A stretch of 6,842 nt of DNA from Acidobacteriaceae bacterium (GCA_003135495.1 PLBX01000141.1:1285-8126); one strand, 5' to 3'. Shown: positions 1 to 6,690, counted from the stretch's first letter. Program-made: numbers and translations. Notes: generated from the letters alone by a model not told the origin.

Positions 1-47
1 CCAAATCTTTCAACCGTCCCTTTAGGGATTCTCACTTCGGCTCGCCA

Positions 48-1250
48 TTAGTGCACATTGGCGCCCAACGTAAAGATCGGCATATATAACGAGATCAATA
101 TTCCGCCCACGAATACAGCCATGACGATTAGAATCATCGGTTCAATCAGCGCCATTGCCGCGCTTAAAGCTGTCTGCACGTCCTCCTCATAAAACTCCGC
201 CACCGAACTCAACATCGCAGGCAGAGCGCCTGTCGATTCACCCACTTCAAGCATTTCAACGGCCAAGTCGGGAAACAACTTTTGCGATTCCAAACTATGC
301 GCCAGGCTTTGCCCCTCTCGTACATGCTCGGCAGCCGCTGTCACTCCATTCAGCATTTGCCGGCTGCTCAAAGATTCGCCCGCCGTCGCCATCGCCGGAA
401 CCAACGGCAATCCGCCTTGCAGCAGCGTCGCCAGAATGCGCGAAAAATTCGCTACCTGGTATTTCAGGCGGATCTCTCCCACCAGCGGCAGAGACAGCAA
501 AAAGCGATCGATGCTCTCGGCTCCCCGATCACTCCGCTTCCAGCGCAACATTAAAGGCACCGCCAACGCAATTGCCACCAACACCAGCCAGCCGTATTTC
601 TGCGCATTCAAACCCAGCGACAACATGAATACCGTGATTGCCGGAAGTTGTGCTCCCAAGTTGTTGAACAAGTCAGCGAACTTTGGCACCACATAAGTGA
701 TCAGAAAAATCAGCATCAGCGTTACCACTGAAACCAGCAGCGCCGGATAGACCAACGACACCACAAGCTTCTTGCGGAAAGTCTGCACCATTCGCTGGTA
801 AGAGATATAACGCCCCAGCACCTCTTCCATGTTGCCGCTCTTCTCGCCCGCCATCAGGGTGGTGGTATACATCTTCGGAAACACCCGCTGCGCGGCAAAA
901 GCATCAGAAAGCAGTTCGCCACCCTTAACCCGCTCCCGAACGTTTTCAAGAAGCTGCAACAGAGACTTGTCGCGCTGCCGTTTGATCAGAAGGTCGAGCG
1001 ACGTAAGAATCGGCAGGCCTGCCTTGATCAAAGTCAGAAACTGCTGGTTAAAAATTAGAAATGTAGACTGTCGAAGCTTGCCGCGCGCCCCGCCCTGGCT
1101 ACGGCTCAGCAGGGTACGCGGCTTGACCCAATACACAAGGTAGCCTTGTTGCGTAAACCGGTCATGCACCTCGGCTTCGGAATAGCCGTGCTCGACCTGC
1201 TGCCTCAGGTTCCCTTGTTCGTCGGCGACTTTAACCAGGAATTGTGCCAT
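48..1250 (-). CDS. pilC: Type IV pilus / type II secretion inner-membrane platform protein (PilC/GspF family)
   Basis: This is the polytopic inner-membrane platform of the T4P machine. In the family it contacts the PilB/PilT ATPases and passes pilin subunits into or out of the fibre base. The 400-residue protein has the usual family length and two repeated GspF domains, about residues 64-190 and 268-392. The repeats show matching motifs: an AGLP-type motif near 77-80 and QGGLP near 278-282, then GEKSGNMEEVL at 135-145 and GESTGALPAML at 337-347. Hydrophobic membrane segments lie near 165-188, 216-236 and 367-390. The ATG at 1250 gives the expected N-terminus (MAQFLVKVAD). No convincing Shine-Dalgarno precedes it, and a perfect hairpin lies just upstream (1273-1293). 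The gene is separated by 173 bases from lolA and no PilB or PilT is adjacent in view. A T2SS GspF is possible, but the nearby major pilin favours PilC. Confidence 0.93.
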   Translation of the reverse strand: MAQFLVKVADEQGNLRQQVEHGYSEAEVHDRFTQQGYLVYWVKPRTLLSRSQGGARGKLRQSTFLIFNQQFLTLIKAGLPILTSLDLLIKRQRDKSLLQLLENVRERVKGGELLSDAFAAQRVFPKMYTTTLMAGEKSGNMEEVLGRYISYQRMVQTFRKKLVVSLVYPALLVSVVTLMLIFLITYVVPKFADLFNNLGAQLPAITVFMLSLGLNAQKYGWLVLVAIALAVPLMLRWKRSDRGAESIDRFLLSLPLVGEIRLKYQVANFSRILATLLQGGLPLVPAMATAGESLSSRQMLNGVTAAAEHVREGQSLAHSLESQKLFPDLAVEMLEVGESTGALPAMLSSVAEFYEEDVQTALSAAMALIEPMILIVMAVFVGGILISLYMPIFTLGANVH

Positions 1251-1272
1251 TCGCGACCGTCTATTCTTGCCC

Positions 1273-1293
1273 TGGTAGAGAGTATCTCTACCA
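1273..1293. repeat. Perfect 9-bp inverted repeat in the pilC leader
   Basis: The arms TGGTAGAGA (1273-1281) and TCTCTACCA (1285-1293) are perfectly complementary around a 3-base centre. The element lies 23 bases upstream of the pilC start. On the minus strand it is followed by GGGCAAGAATAGA rather than a T-tract, so it is not an intrinsic terminator. It could be an operator for a dimeric repressor or activator, or an mRNA 5'-leader hairpin. The sequence shows only the symmetry; the function is inference. Confidence 0.6.
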
Positions 1294-1378
1294 AGTCTAA
1301 CATTATGTTGCCAAAGCCCTTACAGTACTTGCCGCCTCATTAGCACCCAAGTAACGCGCTAGAAACGCCCTCGCTGTA

Positions 1379-1400
1379 GAGACGCGGCTTGCCGCGTCTC
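1379..1400. repeat. GC-rich palindromic repeat (9-bp stem, 4-base loop), REP-like
   Basis: GAGACGCGG (1379-1387) and CCGCGTCTC (1392-1400) form a perfect 9-bp stem around CTTG, flanked by GTA on the left. The unit lies in the lolA-pilC gap, 23 bases past the lolA stop. I recall near-identical units (GTAGAGACGCGG...CCGCGTCTC) as dispersed intergenic palindromes in several bacterial genomes, but I cannot search for it here. Only one copy is present in the window. It has no T-tract in either direction. It could stabilise the 3' end of the lolA transcript or act as a rho-assisted stop. Confidence 0.6.
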
Positions 1401-1423
1401 CCCCACCCTGCAATCGACCTAGC

Positions 1424-2125
1424 CTAAGGCCCGAGTTCCGCTCCCTCAACTGACTCCACCCCCTGGGGAGGGCTAAAGCTGAAAAGACTTCCCTTGAACT
1501 GCTCATTCTCTTTCCAATTTGCGAAGCGAAACTCCGTCGTCGCCCCGTCCGGCTCCATCACTACGATGCGGACTATCTGATTCGAGGGCGTGATCTCCAC
1601 CTGCACTTCGCTCGCACCACCAGCCATGCCTTGTGGAATCCCCCGCAAAACGGTATTTCCCGTACCCAGCGGCGATTGATCCGAAGCCTTCGAAAGCCCC
1701 CGTAACTCATTCTCCAGCTTGGTTTTGCCAAGCAGAAAAGCCAACGGTGATCGAATATCATCGAGTTTCCGCAACGTCGTCTTCCGCAACTGCCGCTCCG
1801 CCGGAAGATAAAACCACACAACTTCGCCGTCGCTGACAAACAGCTTCTCTTTCGGAGAACGGTACTCCCATCGCATCTTGCGCGGCTTTTTCAACCACAA
1901 CGTTCCCGATTCAACCCGCTCCGCGCCATCCCCCCGATATATCTCGGTGAAGTCAGCCTGCAAACTCCGCAGATGGTTGTAGTGGTCGTCTACCGCCCGG
2001 GCCAGTGCCTTAACGTCCTCTGCCTGAACTCGGACTGGGATAGCCGCCGTAATTGCAATTGCAATGAGGACTAAGAGGCCCTGAACAAAAGCGGGAAGCG
2101 GAATCAACATGAGCCTCAACTTCAT
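1424..2125 (-). CDS. lolA: LolA-like periplasmic outer-membrane lipoprotein carrier
   Basis: LolA takes lipoproteins released by the LolCDE ABC transporter and carries them through the periplasm to the outer membrane. The 233-residue product begins with a Sec signal peptide: a basic start (MKLR), a hydrophobic stretch at about 11-30 and a probable cut at VQA|ED after residue 35. The LolA core follows: QADFTEIYRGDG (56-67), GTLWLKKPRKMRWEY (74-88), then KLFVSDGEVVWFYLP (94-108) and SPLAFLLGKTK (126-136). The C-terminal part is divergent and ends in a short Pro/Glu-rich tail. The ATG at 2125 is preceded by AAAGGGG, which overlaps the stop codon of the methyltransferase gene only 8 bases upstream, so the two are very likely co-transcribed. 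In this setting it could supply outer-membrane lipoproteins generally or for the pilus; the specific link is inference. The family call is strong; the symbol is slightly less certain because LolA paralogues occur. Confidence 0.88.
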   Translation of the reverse strand: MKLRLMLIPLPAFVQGLLVLIAIAITAAIPVRVQAEDVKALARAVDDHYNHLRSLQADFTEIYRGDGAERVESGTLWLKKPRKMRWEYRSPKEKLFVSDGEVVWFYLPAERQLRKTTLRKLDDIRSPLAFLLGKTKLENELRGLSKASDQSPLGTGNTVLRGIPQGMAGGASEVQVEITPSNQIVRIVVMEPDGATTEFRFANWKENEQFKGSLFSFSPPQGVESVEGAELGP

Positions 2126-2133
2126 TTTCCCCT

Positions 2134-2889
2134 TTATTTTACTTTGCCGGGGCTAAAGTGCGTCGTCCGATAGAGCGCATATTGTTGCGTCCCACCCGCC
2201 CTCTCCAGAAAATTGAAAGACCCCAGCACCGATTCCAACAACGGATTGTGATAGACGATCCAAATCGCACGCGGAAATTCCGCCAGTGACTTTCCGAGCC
2301 GATCTAAAACTTCGACCAACGCTCGCTCAGGAAATGGATTGAAAAGATAGAGCACGGTTGGCTCTAAGGGAAATTCGTAGGCCCGCGCGTCTCCCAATAC
2401 TGATTCAATCTGACGACATCGTTGCTCCGCGTCTTGATACTCCCGGATATTTTTTTCTGCAACGCGATGCAATTCTTCAATCAACTCCACTCCCACGATC
2501 TTCCGAAACGGACACTGCGAAGCCAGCAGCAGCGTTCGCCCCTTGCCCGAACCGAGATCCACGAAAGTAAATTGATCGAGTTCAAAGGGCAGGATCGCCA
2601 TCATCTCGTGGAACAAGCCCGGTTCGGTGGGCTGATATGGCGAATGAAACAAGCCAAGTAATCTCTCCCGCCATCTCACCGTTCCGCTGGTCGTGTTGAC
2701 CCGATTCTCCCAGTCATATTCCATATCGCCGTAGCGTTGCCTTCGCTGTTCGGGAGTTGACTCGCGCACAAATTCCCACAGCTTTCGAAATAGCAGGGAA
2801 GTCCTGCTGGCGAAAGTTGTAGCGCTCGACTGATCACGCCACCAGTCTCGCAACGCGCTCCACAATTGTGACGGGAAGTTTGAAGACAC
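2134..2889 (-). CDS. Class I SAM-dependent methyltransferase, substrate unknown
   Basis: The 251-residue protein carries a Rossmann-type SAM-binding site. Motif I is FVDLGSGKGR (109-118). An acidic ribose-binding position follows in VGVELIEEL (132-140, E135). Next come a motif II-like GDARAYEFP (166-174) and a YLFNPFP segment (181-187) at the usual catalytic-side position. No signal peptide or membrane segment is visible, so it should be cytosolic. The N-terminal 60-90 residues are helical and rich in Trp and Arg, with a YDWENRVNTTSGTVRWRERL stretch that looks conserved rather than random. The start used is GTG at 2889. It has no Shine-Dalgarno, and the bases before it are a 14-bp tandem repeat, so translation starts could differ; the next Met is residue 56. 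It precedes lolA by 8 bases. The substrate could be a protein, small molecule or lipid; nothing in the sequence decides this. Confidence 0.85.
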   Translation of the reverse strand: MSSNFPSQLWSALRDWWRDQSSATTFASRTSLLFRKLWEFVRESTPEQRRQRYGDMEYDWENRVNTTSGTVRWRERLLGLFHSPYQPTEPGLFHEMMAILPFELDQFTFVDLGSGKGRTLLLASQCPFRKIVGVELIEELHRVAEKNIREYQDAEQRCRQIESVLGDARAYEFPLEPTVLYLFNPFPERALVEVLDRLGKSLAEFPRAIWIVYHNPLLESVLGSFNFLERAGGTQQYALYRTTHFSPGKVK

Positions 2890-2891
2890 TC

Positions 2892-2919
2892 AAAGAATGC
2901 TAACAAAAGAATGCTAACA
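2892..2919. repeat. Perfect tandem duplication of a 14-bp unit
   Basis: AAAGAATGCTAACA occurs at 2892-2905 and again, unbroken and identical, at 2906-2919, followed by a further AAA. On the minus strand the unit reads TGTTAGCATTCTTT and ends 2 bases before the GTG start of the methyltransferase. It occupies the place where promoter or ribosome-binding signals would be expected. It may be a slippage duplication or a pair of same-face-shifted protein binding sites; the sequence alone cannot say. Confidence 0.75.
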
Positions 2920-3026
2920 AAATGTCGAACTACATCGGCTCGGTTGGGCGGGCAAAGCACACAATCTTAGACAAAATGGCGATGTCGGTGAAGGCGCCAG
3001 CGGCATTACAACTGCCACCGAAACCT

Positions 3027-3974
3027 CTAGCGTGATATCGGCTTCGTATCTTTATTCTGAGCCGGGCGTGGTTGCGGCGAACTCTCGCCCGGCGGAAGCC
3101 CTTTCGTAATGAAGTAAATGTCCTGCGGGTCCTGTACTTCAATCCGGCCGTCCGGCATCAGTTTGTAAGCGTGTCCCTTGGGATCGGTCGGTATGCCGTG
3201 GATAAAGCCGGCCCGCTCCAAATCGCTCATGCTCGCCGGCAAATGGCCTCGCTGCTGCCGATACTTCGCAACCAGTTCCTCCAGTTGCGTCACATCTTCA
3301 TCCACTTTCAGGGCTTGCAGATGTTCCACCGCATTTTCCCGAATACTAGTGTCTTTCGTGCTCTGGTAGGTTGTGAACCACAACATGCGAGCTGTGTCGA
3401 ATTCGCCGGCATGCTGGGCCATGCGGGCCGCCAGTATCGGCATAAACGGATTGGTGTCCGGAATTCGTGCCCCCAGCGCAAAAGCATCCGCCGCCCTTGC
3501 GTAGTCCTTTAATTCCGTGTAATACAAAAATCCCAGGTTGTAATAGAGCCGCCACTCATCGGGGTTATGCTCGATTCCAAATTTCATCAAGGCGAGAGCG
3601 GAGCCAGGCATGCCTGCGCCGGACGGCGGTTTTGGAGCCAGAAAATTAGCGCCGAACTGGTATGCGGGCAGCAGCCTTGGATCGAGTTCGGTGGTAACTT
3701 CCAGCAGCGGCGCAAGCAATCGAAAATCGCTTGATCCCTTGTGATGCTGTGTCCCGAAGTATTGCACCGCTCGCGTCCAATAAATATCTGCCAGCAACCC
3801 CGTATAGCCCAGGCTCAGCCGCCGCAATACTTTTGGAGAATTAATGTAAAGCGCCTCTTGGGTTACAGCGCTCCGCCCCAATCCATCAATGGCATACAGC
3901 ATCGCCATAGCGCCCGTCATCGAAAACAACAACAGCGCGGCCGCCACAATGTTGACCCGTCGCCTCGCACTCAT
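3027..3974 (-). CDS. Membrane-anchored TPR-repeat protein of an ABC exporter operon, function unknown
   Basis: I do not recognise a named gene. The 315-residue product starts with basic MSARRR and one hydrophobic segment (about 8-28). It is therefore probably an inner-membrane-anchored periplasmic protein, or one with a signal peptide. Residues 50-75 (LRRLSLGYTGLLADIYWTRA) look like a conserved family block. A TPR-like helix pair is clear at 138-170 (PDEWRLYYNLGFLYY, then YARAADAFALGARIP), with a second, weaker one at 178-202. The C-terminal part (about 230-283) has the pattern R-G-LP-S-DL, then IPTDPKGHAYKL and GRIEV. This resembles the calcium-loop end of GspG-like pseudopilins and a short domain found in many secretion-linked proteins. 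The tail is Pro/Gln/Lys-rich. The ATG overlaps the permease stop codon (ATGA), which implies translational coupling and work with the ABC transporter. It may be a partner or adaptor of the exporter. Confidence 0.8.
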   Translation of the reverse strand: MSARRRVNIVAAALLLFSMTGAMAMLYAIDGLGRSAVTQEALYINSPKVLRRLSLGYTGLLADIYWTRAVQYFGTQHHKGSSDFRLLAPLLEVTTELDPRLLPAYQFGANFLAPKPPSGAGMPGSALALMKFGIEHNPDEWRLYYNLGFLYYTELKDYARAADAFALGARIPDTNPFMPILAARMAQHAGEFDTARMLWFTTYQSTKDTSIRENAVEHLQALKVDEDVTQLEELVAKYRQQRGHLPASMSDLERAGFIHGIPTDPKGHAYKLMPDGRIEVQDPQDIYFITKGLPPGESSPQPRPAQNKDTKPISR

Positions 3975-4762
3975 TTCAAATTCCGGTGCTGGAAAATCAG
4001 CACCGCTCCCGCAATCACCATTGCCGAATAGAAGACCGCGTAGAGCGTGTTATACAAGATCAGACGGCCCGCTACGGGATCGCCATGCGCCACTTGACTA
4101 ATCACATTCAATGCAGAGAAGTTCGGCACCAGGTAGCCAATTGCGGTCGCGAGCATCCCTCCCACTCCATGGGACATACGCGCAAAGCCGCGCAAGTCCT
4201 CCGCCAGGCTTCCAATTATGAAAAGCGCAAAGGTGAAAACTGCAGACATCAGAGGGGTGGAAAATGATGAGAAAAACAGCGCCAAAGCGCAAACAATAAA
4301 AAACTGCAATACGATAAAATACAGCGCCACCAGCACCCACTCGTCCATCTTTTCAAACTTGTGTGCCGTATAAAGAAGCGCCAAGAGAACGCCGATCGCC
4401 ATGAACAAGGTGTTCACAACCAGCGTTCCCGTGAGCCCAAAAAATTTGCCCACCACGAACTCCCACCTTCGAACCGGCCTTGATAACACCGTGTAGAGCG
4501 TTCGCTTATCAATCTCTTTCGAGACCAGTCCAATTCCAATAAAAATGGCGATCACTACGCCAAAAATCGACACGGCTGTCAGGCCCAGGTTGACCACCAC
4601 CAACCGCTCGATGTCGATGGATATCTCGCCCACCAGAATCGCCGCCCCCGACATCAGCAGGGCAAATGCAATCAAGTTGTATAAGACCCGATCGCGTACC
4701 GCCTCACGAAAAGTGTTGAAGGCGATGAATCCAATCCGTGCATCCGCACGACCCGCGTTCAT
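3971..4762 (-). CDS. ABC-2-type transporter permease (PilI/NosY-like)
   Basis: The 263-residue integral membrane protein has about six hydrophobic segments, near 28-45, 54-80, 108-131, 143-165, 170-187 and 235-256. Between the second and third lies the family's cytoplasmic coupling region: SKEIDKRTLYTVLSRPVRRW (81-100) followed by GKFFG. This is the ABC-2 signature that docks on the ATPase. It should pair with the ATPase encoded just upstream; the two genes overlap by ATGA, and a strong AAGGAG (4770-4775) sits 7 bases before this ATG. The next gene, for the TPR protein, again overlaps by ATGA. Such permeases serve NosFY-type, gliding (GldF) and pilus-linked (Myxococcus PilI) transporters. The pilin neighbour favours the last by context only. 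The substrate is unknown. Confidence 0.9.
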   Translation of the reverse strand: MNAGRADARIGFIAFNTFREAVRDRVLYNLIAFALLMSGAAILVGEISIDIERLVVVNLGLTAVSIFGVVIAIFIGIGLVSKEIDKRTLYTVLSRPVRRWEFVVGKFFGLTGTLVVNTLFMAIGVLLALLYTAHKFEKMDEWVLVALYFIVLQFFIVCALALFFSSFSTPLMSAVFTFALFIIGSLAEDLRGFARMSHGVGGMLATAIGYLVPNFSALNVISQVAHGDPVAGRLILYNTLYAVFYSAMVIAGAVLIFQHRNLK

Positions 4763-5715
4763 ACGCCTACTCCTTTCCGGTTTTCTTCTTTCGGTCCTTC
4801 CATTGGCCGCATGTTTTGAATGTAGTACTCCTCCAACGATTTTCGAACCGGCGTAAGTGAAATCAACTTCAACCGCTCTCGACGCAGCACCTCCAATGCC
4901 GCATCCTGCTGTTTTTCCGGCAATACTGCATTCACCATGTCACCGCTTACGCGCGCTTCGGCTCCCAATTGCGTTAAACCCGCTGGCACCGCTTGCGCGC
5001 AGAAAATAATCTCGATCTTGCCTTGTGCCTGCGAAGTCAACTCCACTACCGCTCCCACTCCCCGCAACTCACCCTGGTGGATCACCCCAACCCGATCACA
5101 AAGCGCTTCGGCGTCAGAGAGGATGTGCGTAGAGAAAAAGACAGTCTTGCCTTCGTGCCGCAACTGCTGAATTAAATCACGAACCTCGCGCCGTCCCATC
5201 GGATCCAGTCCCGACATCGGTTCATCTAGAAAAACCAGCTTGGGATCATGCAGAATCGCCTGCGCCAGTCCTACTCTCTGCAGCATGCCCTTCGAAAACT
5301 TGCGCAATTGCACGTTCGCCGATTCCATTAACCCGACTCGCTCTAACATGTCTTCCACGCGGGCCGTACGCAATTTAGCCGCAACCCCAGAAAGTTGCCC
5401 GTAATAATTAAGCAGTTCTCGTGCAGTTAAGTGATCGTAAAAATACGGCTGTTCAGGCAAGAAGCCGATTTGCGATTTCACCCGCGGATCATCCATCTCC
5501 ATCCCCAGAATCCGCGCGCTTCCGCCTGTCGGAAACACCAGGCCCATCAGCAGCTTCAGCGTAGTCGTCTTGCCGGCGCCATTCGGCCCCAGAAAGCCAA
5601 ATACCTCTCCTTCTTGTATGGTTAGGCGAAGCGGGCGTAAGGCGACCTTCTCGCGCTTTCTCCAAAAACCAACTTGATAGCTTTTTTCCAGATCCAGAAT
5701 TTCAATCGCAGACAT
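4759..5715 (-). CDS. ABC transporter ATP-binding protein (PilH/NosF/GldA-like)
   Basis: The 318-residue cytosolic ATPase is complete. Walker A is GPNGAGKT (43-50), the Q-loop region is LPEQP (86-90), the signature is FSKGMLQR (140-147), Walker B is LVFLDEP (160-166), the D-loop is SGLD (168-171) and the switch histidine is H197 in FSTH. The FSKGM form replaces the classic LSGGQ and is common in NosF, GldA and DrrA-type exporters. The domain after residue 225 is the extended C-terminal region of that subfamily. The start is taken at the ATG at 5715 because MSAIEILDLEKSY is the normal family N-terminus. The frame stays open up to 5874, but those 53 extra residues look like no ABC domain. The 5715 ATG has only a weak ribosome-binding site. 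The stop overlaps the permease start. PilH of Myxococcus is the attractive equivalent, but the sequence alone cannot separate it from other ABC-2 exporters. Confidence 0.92.
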   Translation of the reverse strand: MSAIEILDLEKSYQVGFWRKREKVALRPLRLTIQEGEVFGFLGPNGAGKTTTLKLLMGLVFPTGGSARILGMEMDDPRVKSQIGFLPEQPYFYDHLTARELLNYYGQLSGVAAKLRTARVEDMLERVGLMESANVQLRKFSKGMLQRVGLAQAILHDPKLVFLDEPMSGLDPMGRREVRDLIQQLRHEGKTVFFSTHILSDAEALCDRVGVIHQGELRGVGAVVELTSQAQGKIEIIFCAQAVPAGLTQLGAEARVSGDMVNAVLPEKQQDAALEVLRRERLKLISLTPVRKSLEEYYIQNMRPMEGPKEENRKGVGV

Positions 5716-5772
5716 AGTTGTGCGCTTGAACCCAATATTCACGCCCAAACTACGGCATGGGTCCCCAAAAGA

Positions 5773-5778
5773 ATTATA
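5773..5778 (-). promoter_or_regulatory. Candidate -10 element upstream of the ABC operon
   Basis: On the minus strand a perfect TATAAT (5778 to 5773) stands about 58 bases before the ATPase start, preceded by TGCA. I see no good TTGACA-like -35 at 16-18 bases, so this would be a promoter leaning on its -10. Transcription would start near 5766 and leave a leader of about 50 bases. No intrinsic terminator follows the pilin gene, so read-through from pilA into the operon is an alternative. Confidence 0.35.
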
Positions 5779-5930
5779 TGCAATGTTATGGGTGGAGGAT
5801 GGGAATGGCCCAGCGGCGGCGATTACGAAAGTAAACGGAAAATGGTCAACCGGCGTTCCGTGGGGGCGTGCCACTTTCCGTCAGCTGACTTGCGATCTTC
5901 GTAAAGCTTGATTGCTTTCGTCACTCGAAC

Positions 5931-6407
5931 CTACGGTTGCGGAATGACCGTAGAGTCGCAGGTCGTTATTGTGTTCATGCTAGATCGGATAACCGCGTCT
6001 TCGAAAGAGCAGAAATTGCGAATACCCGAATAATTTGCTGTCGACGGCGCCGCGACAACACTATAAGACGAACTTGGCGAACCACTCACGTTGCTGAGGG
6101 TATACGTGTAACCCTGCCTTTGGCCACCCGCCAGCACTGTGTCGATCAGGCAAGCACTACTCGAATTTGGGGGGTTGCAGGACGTGCCACCTAACGCGTC
6201 AAGGGTGCTGGAAAAGCCCACTGACGGATAGGCTGAGCTGTAGGTAATCTGCGCCGAGTTAACCGTCCGGATTGCTGCCGCTGCCGCTGATTCGTTAGCC
6301 GCTATGCGGGATCGCAAGAAGCTCGGTACCGCTATGGCCGCTATGATCAGAATGATAGCCACCACAATCAACAGTTCAATGAGCGAAAATCCCTTGTCTT
6401 TAGGCAT
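5931..6407 (-). CDS. pilA: Type IV major pilin (PilA-like prepilin)
   Basis: The product is a 158-residue prepilin, the structural subunit of T4P fibres after processing and N-methylation by the prepilin peptidase. The leader MPKDKG ends at Gly6; Phe7 becomes residue 1 of the mature pilin and Glu11 is the invariant Glu5. A hydrophobic helix FSLIELLIVVAIILIIAAIA (7-26) then VPSF follows, with Phe at mature position 24. The globular part is Ser/Ala/Thr-rich, with four cysteines (77, 86, 133, 150) that could form two disulfides; the last two bound a C-terminal D-region-like loop. The start at 6407 is set by the class III leader and by GGGAGA 5 bases upstream; the open frame runs further up to 6575 but would add 56 unrelated residues. 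A candidate sigma-54 promoter lies upstream, a related pilin gene ends further upstream, and an ABC exporter operon follows. A minor pilin or pseudopilin is possible but less likely. Confidence 0.92.
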   Translation of the reverse strand: MPKDKGFSLIELLIVVAIILIIAAIAVPSFLRSRIAANESAAAAAIRTVNSAQITYSSAYPSVGFSSTLDALGGTSCNPPNSSSACLIDTVLAGGQRQGYTYTLSNVSGSPSSSYSVVAAPSTANYSGIRNFCSFEDAVIRSSMNTITTCDSTVIPQP

Positions 6408-6461
6408 CGTTGTCTCCCAAATCATGGAAAACACTTCCACATATCTTCCACTGAACACTGT

Positions 6462-6477
6462 TGCACTTTCAGTACCT
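6462..6477 (-). promoter_or_regulatory. Candidate sigma-54 (RpoN) promoter for pilA
   Basis: Read on the minus strand the site is AGGTACTGAAAGTGCA, matching 8 of the 12 defined positions of TGGCACG-N4-TTGCA. The near-invariant GG (-24) and GC (-12) are present and exactly 10 bases apart. Transcription would start about 12 bases on, near 6451, giving a leader of about 44 bases before the pilA ATG. Sigma-54 with the PilS/PilR pair drives pilA in several bacteria, which fits the context. No activator site is identified, and such a short motif can occur by chance. Confidence 0.4.
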
Positions 6478-6690
6478 AAAAAGCTCCACCTTCCCCTATC
6501 CCTAACTCGTTGGCAACACTGCGATAACGCGAGGACTCGAAGCAAACTGGGTTTCTTTGCGACACTGCTTCGCATCGAAAATGACGTTTTTTGTCAGTGA
6601 AGCCGGAGGCGGCCCGCGAAAGCTGAAGTAAACACGCCGCGAGATCAGAATCGGGCAGGTTGGAAGCGGAAAATTCAGTAACCTAACAAA

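Noticed and set aside
17..28. Short palindrome TCCCTTTAGGGA after pilC as a terminator
   Set aside because: The stem is only 5 bp with a 2-base centre and has no T-tract on the minus strand.
1..35. Possible next gene start (GTG at 35, minus strand) after pilC
   Set aside because: Only 11 codons are visible and no domain or clear ribosome-binding site supports it.
155..628. Plus-strand open frame of 157 codons opposite pilC (and similar ones elsewhere)
   Set aside because: It is antisense to a well-supported gene, low in complexity (Pro/Ser/Ala-rich), and has no recognisable domain.
2930..3142. Minus-strand 70-codon open frame overlapping the end of the TPR gene
   Set aside because: It overlaps the TPR gene in another frame and its Arg-rich translation looks like a shadow frame.
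5716..5874. 53-residue N-terminal extension of the ABC ATPase frame
   Set aside because: The extra residues resemble no ABC domain, while MSAIEILDLEKSY at 5715 is the typical family start. A candidate -10 element also lies inside the extension.
5855..5875. Perfect sigma-54 -24 element TGGCACG on the minus strand downstream of pilA
   Set aside because: The -12 position reads CG instead of GC after the required 10 bases, so the site lacks an essential half.
5880..5889. 10-base palindrome GTCAGCTGAC between pilA and the ABC operon
   Set aside because: It is short, has no loop, T-tract or repeat copy nearby, and can occur by chance.
6408..6575. 56-residue N-terminal extension of the pilin frame
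   Set aside because: It would bury the MPKDKG/FSLIE prepilin leader, which must be N-terminal; a good ribosome-binding site precedes 6407.
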